Positions 15,706 to 25,139 are shown, counted from the stretch's first letter. The stretch: DNA of 34,435 bases from Promethearchaeota archaeon (GCA_016839585.1 JAEOTZ010000013.1:1-34435); one strand, 5' to 3'. Notes: generated from the sequence alone by a model not told the origin. Numbers and translations are program-made.

Positions 15706-15766
15706 GTTATTTAATAAGGGAAAATATGAGTCAGAATTAATTTTTTGTTGTTTTTATTTTTAAATA

Positions 15767-16726
15767 TCATATCCAAAAAGTAAAGAGAAATACATAAGAC
15801 ATAAAATAGAGTGAAATAAATAAAATACCTGCTTTCTTATCTACTTTTCGTCTTGTGGCAATTGTTATAAAAACTATGAAACTTGCTATAAGAGTATAGA
15901 GAACAGTAGGGATCGCAAGACTCGCGGTAATTGATTGTGGAAAAAGTGCTTGACCGATTCCTATTGATAAAGTAGAATCAACAATGCAACTTCCAATAAT
16001 ATCTCCTACAGCAATTTCATGATGTTTTAATCTGAGTGCATTGATATCAACAGCCAGCTCTGGAAGAGAAGTTCCAATGGCCACAATAAAAAAACTTATA
16101 ATATATTCATGAACCTTTAAAACACTTGAAATGACTATAACAGATTCAACAATCATAAAAGCACTAATCGCAACCCCCCCAAATCCTAAAACAGCGATAA
16201 TTAAATGATATTTTTTTTTTTTGGGAGCTTCAATTCTTTGGATCTTCTCTAGCCTTTGTAAAAGACTTTCTTTATTGGTATTATAAATTAACCAGATATA
16301 GATTCCTAAACATCCGATCATAAAAATTGCATCCAAACGCGTGAAATATCCTTTTTCTACCACTGTAAAGATTAATACTAGTGATAAGATTTCACATGAA
16401 CCTAAAATTATAATGTCTTTTCTATGAACCCAGATTACTCCAGTAATTAATGGTAACAAGCCAAATACTAATGTAAGCTGAGTCAAATCTGAACCTACAC
16501 TATCACCCACATCAATATCTCCATGACCTATGGCACAAGATACAATTGAATTAAAAATCTCTGGAATATCTGTTCCAATAGAGACTAATGAGACACCAAT
16601 TACTAAGGGAGATACACCCAATGCGGCAGCAAGTATAGCAGAATGTCTAACAGCTACAATGCTGGAGTAAACAATTAAAGCTAATCCACCAATAAGAATG
16701 AATATTGCTAATATGAGTTCAAACAT
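15767..16726 (-). CDS. Na+/Ca2+ exchanger-family (CaCA/YrbG-type) antiporter
   Basis: The 319-residue membrane protein has the twofold repeat of CaCA exchangers and about ten membrane helices. Alpha-repeat 1 contains SIGTDIPEIFNS (49-60) followed by HGDIDVGDSVGSD; alpha-repeat 2 contains AIGTSLPELAVDI followed by HHEIAVGDIIGSC. The catalytic Glu of each repeat (IPE and LPE) is present. However, the family motif GNxxGSN is GDSVGSD in repeat 1 and GDIIGSC in repeat 2, so the conserved Asn residues are changed at both sites. That may alter ion choice (Ca2+, Mg2+, H+ or K+). The length fits short prokaryotic members. Role: cation extrusion across the cell membrane. Confidence 0.87.
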   Translation of the reverse strand: MFELILAIFILIGGLALIVYSSIVAVRHSAILAAALGVSPLVIGVSLVSIGTDIPEIFNSIVSCAIGHGDIDVGDSVGSDLTQLTLVFGLLPLITGVIWVHRKDIIILGSCEILSLVLIFTVVEKGYFTRLDAIFMIGCLGIYIWLIYNTNKESLLQRLEKIQRIEAPKKKKYHLIIAVLGFGGVAISAFMIVESVIVISSVLKVHEYIISFFIVAIGTSLPELAVDINALRLKHHEIAVGDIIGSCIVDSTLSIGIGQALFPQSITASLAIPTVLYTLIASFIVFITIATRRKVDKKAGILFISLYFMSYVFLFTFWI

Positions 16727-16955
16727 TATATTTTATATCTCTATAATTATATTATTTAATTTTGAAATTTCTACTCCAATCCCCTACGCTATCTATGACT
16801 TAATATGTGAGATTATACTTATCTGTCAAATTGATATTAGATTTATCCCTTAGCTAAATTTGATACTAACTTAATTACAATTTTTATTATTATATCGAAA
16901 CTATTTAAATTTTATTAAAGTATATATTATTTTAGATTACAAATAAGTCAGAACT

Positions 16956-17711
16956 TTAATCTTTTAATATATCCATTAATTCTGTGAAAATTACACCAGC
17001 ACTTCCCTTTAAAAACACATCTACTAAATCATCCATAACTGTATTATCTCTATTTATAAAAATAAGTTTTGCACCAAATTGTTTAGCTATTGAAGGAAGA
17101 AAATTTGCTGGACTTATTAAAAGTGATGATCCAACCATAATAAAACAGTCGCAATTTCTACAGACATTCATTGCTCCTTCTAATACACCAAATGGGAGAG
17201 ATTCTCCAAATAAGACAACTTTAGGTTTTATATAACCAGAACAATCACAGACAGGATAATCAACATTTTTTGTATCAATTTCATCATATCTGAACTCTTT
17301 TCCACACTTTATACAATGAAGGTTTCCATATTCACCATGTAATTGGTAGATTTTTGCACCATACTTTCCGCTTCCTGCTTTTTGATGCAACATATCGATA
17401 TTTTGAGTTATAACTGCCTTAATTTTACCTATTTTTTCTAATTCAGCAATAGCTTGATGAGCAGCATTTGGTTCTGCATCACCAACTATATCTTCTAATT
17501 CATTATGCATTTCCCAAAATTTGGAAGGATCCTTCAAAAAATATTGATAACTAGCATAAATCGAAGGGTCATAACGATCCCATAAACCCCCCAGACTTCT
17601 AAAATCATCAATTCCTGATTCTGTTGATATACCAGCACCAGAAAAAACTAAAATGTAATTAGAATCTTTAATAATTTTTGCCGCCTTAGATAGCTTTTCT
17701 ACATCTATCAT
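16956..17711 (-). CDS. Sir2-family NAD-dependent protein deacylase (sirtuin)
   Basis: The 251-residue protein has the complete sirtuin core: NAD-binding GAGIST (25-30), DFRSLGGLW (36-44), TQNID (102-106), catalytic His125 in LHGEYG, four zinc cysteines C133, C136, C155 and C157, and GSSLLISPA (195-202) for the cofactor. Length is that of small archaeal and bacterial sirtuins (CobB, Sir2-Af). One deviation is GIDDFR in place of the usual GIPDFR. It removes acetyl or longer acyl groups from lysines with NAD+; archaeal targets include Alba-type chromatin proteins and acyl-CoA synthetases. An acetyltransferase (3377) and an acyl-CoA synthetase (23248) are in the window but not adjacent. Confidence 0.93.
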   Translation of the reverse strand: MIDVEKLSKAAKIIKDSNYILVFSGAGISTESGIDDFRSLGGLWDRYDPSIYASYQYFLKDPSKFWEMHNELEDIVGDAEPNAAHQAIAELEKIGKIKAVITQNIDMLHQKAGSGKYGAKIYQLHGEYGNLHCIKCGKEFRYDEIDTKNVDYPVCDCSGYIKPKVVLFGESLPFGVLEGAMNVCRNCDCFIMVGSSLLISPANFLPSIAKQFGAKLIFINRDNTVMDDLVDVFLKGSAGVIFTELMDILKD

Positions 17712-17776
17712 TTTATTTATTTAAAAATTATTTAGAAGTATTATTATTAAACAGAAATAAATTGAAAAGTATAAAA

Positions 17777-19186
17777 TTATTCAATCTTTTGGCAAATAAT
17801 ATCAATTTTTTGAATAGTTTCATCAATAATCTCATCAGAATGTAGCATACAGGTGTAAAATCTGCTTCCGGCAACAGAAATAATTTCTTGGTCAACCAAC
17901 GCAGCCCCCATATGTTCCATAAATTCTTTACGTTGTTTGATTTGAGGACCTTGTTTTGGATCAGTAATATTCAGTCCGAAAACGCACGAAGAATGGAAAT
18001 GTACAGTACCCCCATAATTATACGAAAACCAAGGTAAATCATACTTTTCAAAAACTTCATTTAAACCAGTGGAAAGTCGTGAGGCTGCCTTTCCTGCAAT
18101 TTCAGTTGCGTTAGTCTCTTCAACAAATTTCATAGCCCAATATGCTGCCGCGCAAGTTAGAGGATTTGCTGCTAGTGTTCCACCACAATATGCTCGTTTC
18201 GCGCCTCCACCTACTCCAGCAGAAACCGTTGCCATGATATCAGCTCTTCCTCCTAATGCTGCAGCAGAAGGATATCCGTGTCCAACAATTTTCCCAAAAA
18301 TAGATAAATCAGGAGTATAGCCAAAATATGCTTGGCCTCCTCCCATATGTAATCTAAAAGCACACACTACCTCATCAGAAATAAGTAGTGTATCATTTTG
18401 ATGACAAAGTTCTTCTACTTCCTTATTAAATTCAGGTTTTACAGGAATTGCACCAGATTCACCACCCATAGGTTCTATAATTACCGCAGCAACTTTTTTC
18501 TTTTCCTTAAACATTTCTCTTAAGGCATAAATATCATTTGGAGGAACTGAATCTATATATTTAAATATCTCCCTTGGAATCCCATGGGATTCCATTCTTT
18601 TCGTACCTGGTATATGCAAATCATAAACCAGCTGATCTGACCAACCATGATAACTTCCTCCCACTTTTATAACATGCTTTTTTCCTGTAAATACACGTGC
18701 AACTCGTATAGCTAACATATCTGTTTCTGTACCACTTTGAAGCCACCTAATGCGTTCGCAGGAAGGAAAATGTTTTCGTAATTCTTCAGCAGCTAAATAT
18801 TCATATTCACTTGTTATTCCATGACAAGGTCCTGATTCCTTTATGACTTCTAAAACTTTTTCTGTTAATCCTGGATGATTATGTCCTAAGATTATTGGTC
18901 CTCCATCCATTAAATAATCTGTTAACAGAATATCATCTATAGTTTCCATATAACAATCAAATACTCTTTTACTTGTTAATGGAAAAGGATAATTAAAAGC
19001 TAAGTTATGTTCAACCCCACCCGGTATGATTTTTCGTGCCCTTTCAAATGCTTCCTTTGAAATTACATGATTTTTCTCATATCTATTTACAATCTCTTTT
19101 AATTCTTCAGGTTTAAATTTTCTAAGTGGTTGACTTACAATGTTTTCAATTTTAGCTCTCATTTTTTCATATTTCATACTAGACAT
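17777..19186 (-). CDS. Class III aminotransferase, HemL-like (glutamate-1-semialdehyde aminomutase family)
   Basis: The 469-residue PLP enzyme has all class III marks: SGTETDMLAIRVAR (151-164) for the phosphate, GSYHGW (177-182), ISDEVVCAFR with the PLP-ring Asp271, and the Schiff-base Lys299 in FGKIVGHGYP. The pattern is closest to glutamate-1-semialdehyde 2,1-aminomutase, but the first 45 residues are extra and no haem-pathway gene lies nearby, so a different amino-ketone or sugar substrate is quite possible. Many such HemL-like paralogs act in secondary or amino-sugar metabolism. It lies 65 bases upstream, in transcription order, of the sirtuin gene on the same strand and could share its transcript. 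Confidence 0.85.
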   Translation of the reverse strand: MSSMKYEKMRAKIENIVSQPLRKFKPEELKEIVNRYEKNHVISKEAFERARKIIPGGVEHNLAFNYPFPLTSKRVFDCYMETIDDILLTDYLMDGGPIILGHNHPGLTEKVLEVIKESGPCHGITSEYEYLAAEELRKHFPSCERIRWLQSGTETDMLAIRVARVFTGKKHVIKVGGSYHGWSDQLVYDLHIPGTKRMESHGIPREIFKYIDSVPPNDIYALREMFKEKKKVAAVIIEPMGGESGAIPVKPEFNKEVEELCHQNDTLLISDEVVCAFRLHMGGGQAYFGYTPDLSIFGKIVGHGYPSAAALGGRADIMATVSAGVGGGAKRAYCGGTLAANPLTCAAAYWAMKFVEETNATEIAGKAASRLSTGLNEVFEKYDLPWFSYNYGGTVHFHSSCVFGLNITDPKQGPQIKQRKEFMEHMGAALVDQEIISVAGSRFYTCMLHSDEIIDETIQKIDIICQKIE

Positions 19187-19368
19187 TTCAAATCAAAATT
19201 ATTAGTTTTGAATAGTAACTCTCACAATTTTACTAATTAAATATGTAAAATAGACATTAAAAAAGAAGTTATTGTTTAATTCGGATTCCATGGATTTTAA
19301 ATATTTCTTTATAGAATTATATCATTGCTTGAAGAAAAATTAAAAATTTAGCTTTTTATCTTTAAAAA

Positions 19369-19839
19369 ATGATAGAAGATCTATTTTATTCCATGGAACT
19401 TAATATTAAAAGGATATTTTCTAATTTAGAACTTGATTTATTTCGATTATTTCATAAAAAAGTTAGAATTCATCCCGTAATTATAATTGTTCAAAGAGGT
19501 TACCTATTTTTTTTTGTAAAAAATGAAGATTACTTTAAAGCAAAATCCCGTATAAAATTTGTTAGAAATTATTTACCCAATAAGAAATTATTAATTATTC
19601 GATTAGAAAAGACAATTGCTAAAATGATTTTTGGGTTTTTTCCTGATGTTTATATTCATAATATTGATTTAGAGATTGATAAAAACACAGGTGATATAAT
19701 TATTACTGTAATTCTTTTAACAGATAGGGACAAAATAATTGCCGTTGGTGCTAAAGGGAATTATATTAAGGCTGTGAATGAAATATTCGATAAATATATT
19801 TATCCTGTAAAGATTAAGTGTGAAAAAGGTGGAATTTAA
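19369..19839 (+). CDS. NusA-like KH-domain protein
   Basis: The 156-residue protein ends in a segment laid out like the second KH domain of archaeal NusA: FFPDVYIHNIDLE, a charged turn, ITVILL, then IIAVGAKGNYIKAVNEIF with the RNA-binding GxxG loop GAKG at 127-130, and a closing strand PVKIKCE. An upstream strand-helix region (35-85) may be a diverged first KH domain. Length (about 150) fits stand-alone archaeal NusA. A role in transcription elongation or RNA binding follows from the fold. The gene is 84 bases upstream of an unrelated sugar kinase. Identity as NusA itself is uncertain since the N-terminal half is poorly matched. Confidence 0.55.
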   Translation: MIEDLFYSMELNIKRIFSNLELDLFRLFHKKVRIHPVIIIVQRGYLFFFVKNEDYFKAKSRIKFVRNYLPNKKLLIIRLEKTIAKMIFGFFPDVYIHNIDLEIDKNTGDIIITVILLTDRDKIIAVGAKGNYIKAVNEIFDKYIYPVKIKCEKGGI

Positions 19840-19923
19840 AGTAATTTTATTTATGAGAATATAATTATTCAATAAATATCCTTCAAAAAATCTTTATTTA
19901 CTTCTTCAACATTTATATTAAAT

Positions 19924-21549
19924 ATGTCTGATTCACAAAACAAATATATACTTGCCATAGATCATGGGACTGGAGGTCCAAAATCAGCAATTGTCTCAAC
20001 AACAGGAGAAGTATTAGATTGGGCATTTGAAGAGGTACCTTTGCATGTATATAAAGGTGGGGGGGTAGAACAAGATCCAAATGATTGGTGGAATGCTATA
20101 TTAAAAACATGCAAGCAAGTTATTGATAATGAAAAAGTGGCTATAAATGATATAGTAGGAGTATGTAATACAAGTCAATGGAGTGGTACTGTTCCAGTAG
20201 ACAAGGATGGAAACCATTTAATGAATGCATTAATATGGATGGATACTCGGGGAGCTCCTTATGCAAAAAATATCCATAAAGGACTATTAAAGTTTTCAGG
20301 TTATAATATAAGAAAAGCACTCACATGGTTAAAAAGAAGTGGTGGAGCTCCAACTTTAAGTGGTAAAGATCCAATAGCTCATATGTTATGGGTAAAGCAT
20401 GAGCATCCAGATATTTATGAAAAAACTTACAATTTCTTGGAACCTCAGGACTATATAAACCTAAAGTTAACTGGGAAGTTTGCATCTTCATATACTACTA
20501 TTGGGCTTAATTGGCTGACTGATATAAGGGATATTAACAATATTAAGTATTCAAAAAAATTAATTAGAATGGCAAAGCTTGACAAGAATAAATTGCCATC
20601 TGAATTAGTAAATTCTACTGATATTTTAGGAAATATAACAAATGAATTTGCTGATTCATTAGGATTAGATAAAAATACTAAGGTGGTTGCTGGAGCTGCA
20701 GATGTTCCAGCGGCTGCAATAGGATCTGGTGCTGTTAGAGATTATGAAACCCATATTTATATAGGCACTTCAGATTGGGTAATTTGCCATATACCTTTTA
20801 AAAAAGTGGATATGTTTCATAACATTGGATCAGTAGCATCTGGAATTCCTGGAAGATATATGATAGTTAACGAACAAGAAATAGCTGGAGGCACTTTATC
20901 TTTTTTGAAAAATCAAATATTATATCATAAAGATGAACTTCTAAAAGAAGAAGCGGTGCCAGATGTATATAAAATTTTTGATCGCATCGTGGAAAAAGTT
21001 CCTGCTGGTTCAAATAATCTCATTTTTACTCCCTGGTTAATAGGGGAAAGATGCCCTGTCGATGATCATACAATTAGGGGAGGCTTATACAACATATCTT
21101 TGGAAATGACACGTGAACATTTGATAAGAGCAATATTTGAGGGAGTTGCATATAATGTTAAATGGGCTTTTACTTATGTAGAGAAACTAATTAAAAAATT
21201 TGTTATGAAAGAACGTCGGGAAATGAAAAAGAAGGGTGTTGTAATTCCAGAAATAAATATAATTGGTGGTGGAGCTCAGAGTAATATTTGGTGTCAAATT
21301 TTTGCAGATGTTTTAAACAGAAAAATAAAGCAGGTGAGGAATCCAATTCAAGCAAATGCCCGTGGTGCTGCTTTTATTGCATCAGTAGGGCTAGGGTATC
21401 TCAAATGGGATGAAATTCATAGATGTTGCGAGATAGCAAATGTCTTTACTCCAAATCCAGAAAATAGGAAAGTATATGACAAACTTTTCGAAGAATATCT
21501 AAACATTTATAAAATTATGGGAAAAACGTATAAACGATTAAATGAATAA
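19924..21549 (+). CDS. FGGY-family carbohydrate kinase (xylulokinase-like)
   Basis: The 541-residue protein is an FGGY kinase of the ASKHA fold. The phosphate-1 loop reads LAIDHGTGGPKSAIV near residues 10-24; the usual Thr-Ser pair is GGPKS. A GVEQDPNDWW stretch (46-55) is the family marker for sugar-binding members such as xylulokinase and gluconokinase. The C-terminal half holds GAADVPAAAIGSG, with the catalytic Asp, and GGGAQSNIWCQIFADVL with the adenosine motif. Length is slightly above the common 500. It would phosphorylate a pentulose, hexulose or polyol in the cytosol. No sugar isomerase or transporter is adjacent, so the substrate is open. Confidence 0.88.
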   Translation: MSDSQNKYILAIDHGTGGPKSAIVSTTGEVLDWAFEEVPLHVYKGGGVEQDPNDWWNAILKTCKQVIDNEKVAINDIVGVCNTSQWSGTVPVDKDGNHLMNALIWMDTRGAPYAKNIHKGLLKFSGYNIRKALTWLKRSGGAPTLSGKDPIAHMLWVKHEHPDIYEKTYNFLEPQDYINLKLTGKFASSYTTIGLNWLTDIRDINNIKYSKKLIRMAKLDKNKLPSELVNSTDILGNITNEFADSLGLDKNTKVVAGAADVPAAAIGSGAVRDYETHIYIGTSDWVICHIPFKKVDMFHNIGSVASGIPGRYMIVNEQEIAGGTLSFLKNQILYHKDELLKEEAVPDVYKIFDRIVEKVPAGSNNLIFTPWLIGERCPVDDHTIRGGLYNISLEMTREHLIRAIFEGVAYNVKWAFTYVEKLIKKFVMKERREMKKKGVVIPEINIIGGGAQSNIWCQIFADVLNRKIKQVRNPIQANARGAAFIASVGLGYLKWDEIHRCCEIANVFTPNPENRKVYDKLFEEYLNIYKIMGKTYKRLNE

Positions 21550-21551
21550 AA

Positions 21552-21571
21552 TTTTTTCCTCTTCTTTTTTT
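21552..21571 (+). terminator. Oligo-T terminator after the sugar kinase
   Basis: T6 at 21552-21557 and T7 at 21565-21571 directly follow the kinase stop, between two convergent genes. Confidence 0.45.
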
Positions 21572-21572
21572 A

Positions 21573-22430
21573 TTAACTTTGAATTTTTTTTGCTATAGTA
21601 GCAGAAATTCTTCGATTAATAAAGTCTTTAATTTCATTCACTCGATTTTTAGTAACTGTTGAAGTTAATAATTTTACTTTTAATTGCTTAATTAATTCTT
21701 TTTTAGAAATTTTCTTAACTCCTTCTAAGATAGATATTGTAAACTCCACATCTTCTATAAATTTGGCAATGTAATATGCTAAGAATTTTAATTGTTCACT
21801 TTGATCTTCTTTTTCTAAGGCAGAATTAATAATTGATTTTTCGAGTTGTAAATCTAATTTCCATGGAATTTGTATTATATGTTTACGGGGATTCATTAAG
21901 AATGCATTTTTTCTTTGATTTTGAACCAAACTATAAAAATAACCTATAGGATAGATCTCATCATCAAATTCAATAATTTTTAAAGGTCTGTTATTTTTAT
22001 ACATTTCAGGGATCAATTCATCTACAACATTGTTGATTTTATCCAAATTCACTTTAGCTCCATTACTCATGATCATATATGATGGATGATTGAATAACCT
22101 TGCGTGTATCAAACCTGCGACACAATTAAATCCCAAAGTTTTAATAAAGTTTATCAATGTCATTGTTTTTATAGAGTCATCTATAATTTCTTCTTTAATT
22201 TCTTCGATTGTGGCTGAAATTGAAAGATCAATAGCTTCATATCCGATAATTCTTCCTTTAACATCAATAAAAACGACAAATACGTGATCTTCACATACTG
22301 CGCCTTGCGGGACTTGGATCTTTATATGCCCAAATTTTTTATCATAAAAGAATGATTCTGGAATATTAACGGTTTTTACCGCACCACAGCTCGGACATGA
22401 CAATTCAAGTTGTTTAAATCGCTCAACCAT
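21573..22430 (-). CDS. Unknown protein with N-terminal zinc-knuckle-like CPSC
   Basis: The open frame begins at 22472, but the ATG at 22430 (Met15 of the longer frame) is a better start because the protein-like part, beginning VERFKQLELSCPSCG, opens there; this leaves 285 residues. A CxxC pair follows at once and a third cysteine lies in GAVCEDH, just before a beta-rich stretch HVFVVFIDVKGRIIGYEAID. The remaining 190 residues are mixed helix and strand, with a basic helical tail. I do not recognise a family with certainty; the N-terminal module resembles one seen in other Asgard hypothetical proteins. No neighbour suggests a function. Confidence 0.65.
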   Translation of the reverse strand: MVERFKQLELSCPSCGAVKTVNIPESFFYDKKFGHIKIQVPQGAVCEDHVFVVFIDVKGRIIGYEAIDLSISATIEEIKEEIIDDSIKTMTLINFIKTLGFNCVAGLIHARLFNHPSYMIMSNGAKVNLDKINNVVDELIPEMYKNNRPLKIIEFDDEIYPIGYFYSLVQNQRKNAFLMNPRKHIIQIPWKLDLQLEKSIINSALEKEDQSEQLKFLAYYIAKFIEDVEFTISILEGVKKISKKELIKQLKVKLLTSTVTKNRVNEIKDFINRRISATIAKKIQS

Positions 22431-22529
22431 AATTCTACCCCGCCTATATACAATAAATATAAAAAATTGCACTTAATACATAAAAATCCCCAAATTTAAA
22501 CTTTTTTTATTTTATGACATGAAACTAAT

Positions 22530-22550
22530 AAAAAAAATTAAAAAAAAATA
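22530..22550 (-). terminator. Oligo-T tract after the scramblase-like gene
   Basis: On the minus strand two T8 runs (22548-22541 and 22537-22530) lie about 55-70 bases after the stop at 22602. Confidence 0.3.
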
Positions 22551-22601
22551 TAATGCTAAAAAACATTAAATTCTTCCAATTATGGATATAACGTTAGATT
22601 T

Positions 22602-23126
22602 TTATCTATTTTCTTCTTTTTCATGATGGAGCATTACAATAATGCCCAATATTAACATAGCCATATCATCTGAAACATCAGGGGTAATTTTCACACCATA
22701 TGTTCCTTTAATTTTAAATAACTTTTTACTTATTTCAGCAACTTCTTTACCTTCATATAAGATTTTATATTTCAATGTCCATATGTTTCCTTTCATTTTA
22801 AAAATCTTCTTCTCATTTGGATCTTCAAACCAATAACTAGGTTTTACTGATACTAATTTCCTTTTCAATTGTCCTATAAATTTATTATCATCTTCTTCGC
22901 CACCCTCATAAAACTTATATGCTGAGTGCACAGAAGGTAATTTCTCGTGTACAGTCAGTAATGCATTATCTTCAAGATCTCGTAAACGGTATGTATTGGC
23001 TATTTTGATAAATTTTCCCTTGAAATACCCAAGTTCTTCTCTATCTGGAGTCATAACCTTGACTTTATCTTTAAATGACACCAATTTTTCTTGCATTAAG
23101 AATTCTCGTTGTTTAGTAAGTTCCAT
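22602..23126 (-). CDS. LURP-one-related / phospholipid scramblase-like protein
   Basis: The 174-residue protein matches the LOR (YxjI, tubby/scramblase-like) family: repeated beta strands around a central hydrophobic helix. Visible pieces are the N-terminal MQEKLVSFKDKVKV strand pair, LKYKILYEGKEVAEISKKLFKIKGTYGVKI, which is the family's signature run of strands, and the closing hydrophobic helix MAMLILGIIVMLHHE near 154-168. Eukaryotic scramblases share the fold and bind membranes, but LOR proteins are not proven lipid movers. Length is typical. It is followed by the zinc-knuckle gene and preceded by the acyl-CoA synthetase on the same strand, with gaps over 120 bases. Confidence 0.75.
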   Translation of the reverse strand: MELTKQREFLMQEKLVSFKDKVKVMTPDREELGYFKGKFIKIANTYRLRDLEDNALLTVHEKLPSVHSAYKFYEGGEEDDNKFIGQLKRKLVSVKPSYWFEDPNEKKIFKMKGNIWTLKYKILYEGKEVAEISKKLFKIKGTYGVKITPDVSDDMAMLILGIIVMLHHEKEENR

Positions 23127-23216
23127 AAATACATCACTCTTTATTGTTAAAATTTATAAAATTATCAAAATTCGAGTTTTTAAATCTATGGTTTCAAATA
23201 AAGTAAAAAGAAATCT

Positions 23217-23237
23217 AAAAAAAATTAATTAAAAAAA
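23217..23237 (-). terminator. Oligo-T terminator of the acyl-CoA synthetase gene
   Basis: On the minus strand T7 (23237-23231) and T8 (23224-23217) begin 11 bases after the stop at 23248. Confidence 0.4.
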
Positions 23238-23247
23238 TTTTAATTAT

Positions 23248-25110
23248 TTAACCTTTTATAGGTTTACCGGTATCAAGCTTATCCAAATCTTTTTCTTGGA
23301 GTTCACGTCTCTGAACTTTACCAGTCATACTAACTGGCATTTTTCTTACAAATTCGATATATTTCGGTGATTTCCATTTTGCTATATTATTCAAACACCA
23401 TTCTTTTAATTGGTCACTTGTTATATCTCTATCAGCCTTGTAACCTTTCTTTAAAGTCACCCAGGCTTTTACAGCTTCTCCAGTCATCTCATCAGGAAGT
23501 CCAGCTACGGCTATCTCATCTATCATTTCATGATTACCCATTAATTCTTCAACCTCTTTAGGGAAGACAGAATGCCCAGATACCTTTATAAGAGACTTTT
23601 TGCGATCTCTTATTTCTACCCAGCCATGTTCATCCATAAAACCAATATCACCAGTTAATAACCAACGCTTTCCACCCCAATACTTCAAATTATCTTCTTG
23701 TTCTTCTTGTTCACCTAAATAACCTAACATTATATGCGGCCCAGCACAACAAATTTCTCCTGTATTTTCAATCCCAAAACCTCCTCGTTCTTTAGTTCCA
23801 TCACATATAGGACCTGCTTCAAAATTTTCTGAATCAAAAATAGTCCAATCAGCACCAGGAATTGGTAATCCTAACTTTCCAGTTTTTGTTGGACCCCAAA
23901 AAGGAGCTATACTCTGCATAGGAGACGTTTCAGTTAATCCATAGCCAGAACGTATTGGACAGAAAATCTCTTCAAAGGGTATTCGAACATAGTCATGGAG
24001 AGGTCCTGCACCTTGTGTTGCATATCGCAATTTTTTCCAAAAATCGTATTTTTTCTTGAATTCTTCCACTCCCATTTCATTTACGAAATCCGTAAGTCTC
24101 TTGAATAACATTTCAACTCCAGTATACATTATTCCTTCAGGAGCATCAATCTTATTTATAGCTTCACATAAAACATCATCTGAGGGTGGTTTTGGGAATA
24201 GAAGCATTACCATTCCTAAGCCAAGAGCTGCATTCATAACACAGGTTAAACCAAAGCTATGGAAAAATGGTATAGAACCAATTGTTATCATTTCTGCCTT
24301 CAAATTTGTCCAAGGTTTAGCCATATTAAGATTAGCACTTAGATTCGCATGTGAAAGCATTGCAACTTTTGGTAACCCCGTAGTCCCCCCTGTCATGAGA
24401 TACACAGCTGGATCAGTCCAAGGATCAATATCTACCTCGATTTCTGCTGGTTCAGTAGTATTAATTATATCTTTCATCCAAATAACTTTATAATGCTCAG
24501 TTTCATTAGGTATTTTATCTTTAGCATTAGGAATTGCTAACTTTTCTAGAGTTTGTTCATCAGCTGTCAAAAACTCTACAAAATTCGAAGGGATCACATA
24601 TTTTACTTTCGTTTTTGGAAGCACATCTGAGGGACCCGCGATATATAACATATCCATCATAACAAACACTTTCGCCTTAGTCATTGTTAAAGAATGCAAG
24701 AGTTCCATTGGTCTATATGTGGGATTGATCCCTTGGACAATTGCACCAATATATTGACAACCCATATATGCAACAACAAAATTTATAGAATTTGGAAGGT
24801 CAATCGCTACAACGTCTCCTTTTCTAATACCCAATTCTTTATAAAGATATGTTCCAAATCGTTTAGCATAATTAAATAAAGTTCTTAATTTTACACGCTC
24901 AATATATGAACCATAGACAAAATTACAAACGTCTTTATCCCAAGTTTCAAAATCATCAGCAGCTTTCAAAAAATATTTCCATAATGGCAAAATTTCAACA
25001 TCTTCTATGTCCTTTAATTGTTTTGGAACTCCTTCTGGCCAATAGCCCCCTGTAAACCATACTTTTTTCTCATCAACTAGAAAATCATCTAAACTTGTCA
25101 TTTTTCTCAT
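23248..25110 (-). CDS. AMP-forming acyl-CoA synthetase (long-chain fatty acid-CoA ligase type)
   Basis: The 620-residue enzyme is a complete ANL-superfamily ligase. The phosphate loop reads YLMTGGTTGLPKV (237-249), the acyl/adenine motif A5 reads YGLTETSP, motif A7 LTGDIGFMDEHGW, the hinge DRKKSLIKVSG, and the catalytic C-terminal Lys lies in MTGKVQRREL. It activates a carboxylic acid with ATP to acyl-AMP and then acyl-CoA; overall motif spelling fits medium/long-chain or aryl acids better than acetate. The substrate-facing region HSFGLTCVMN may give a longer pocket. It is divergent from taw2, and the shared upstream region carries an inverted repeat. Its lysine could be a sirtuin target. Confidence 0.9.
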   Translation of the reverse strand: MRKMTSLDDFLVDEKKVWFTGGYWPEGVPKQLKDIEDVEILPLWKYFLKAADDFETWDKDVCNFVYGSYIERVKLRTLFNYAKRFGTYLYKELGIRKGDVVAIDLPNSINFVVAYMGCQYIGAIVQGINPTYRPMELLHSLTMTKAKVFVMMDMLYIAGPSDVLPKTKVKYVIPSNFVEFLTADEQTLEKLAIPNAKDKIPNETEHYKVIWMKDIINTTEPAEIEVDIDPWTDPAVYLMTGGTTGLPKVAMLSHANLSANLNMAKPWTNLKAEMITIGSIPFFHSFGLTCVMNAALGLGMVMLLFPKPPSDDVLCEAINKIDAPEGIMYTGVEMLFKRLTDFVNEMGVEEFKKKYDFWKKLRYATQGAGPLHDYVRIPFEEIFCPIRSGYGLTETSPMQSIAPFWGPTKTGKLGLPIPGADWTIFDSENFEAGPICDGTKERGGFGIENTGEICCAGPHIMLGYLGEQEEQEDNLKYWGGKRWLLTGDIGFMDEHGWVEIRDRKKSLIKVSGHSVFPKEVEELMGNHEMIDEIAVAGLPDEMTGEAVKAWVTLKKGYKADRDITSDQLKEWCLNNIAKWKSPKYIEFVRKMPVSMTGKVQRRELQEKDLDKLDTGKPIKG

Positions 25111-25139
25111 TTTTTAAAAGTAAATTATAATTTTATAGA

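Noticed and set aside
17777-19186. Assignment of the HemL-like enzyme and the UROD-like protein (32860) to a haem pathway
   Set aside because: The two are 13 kb apart, no other haem gene is present, and the UROD-like protein lacks evident HemE substrate residues.
23367-24493. Several plus-strand open frames across the acyl-CoA synthetase
   Set aside because: They lie opposite a fully conserved ligase gene and show no domain; they are antisense shadows.
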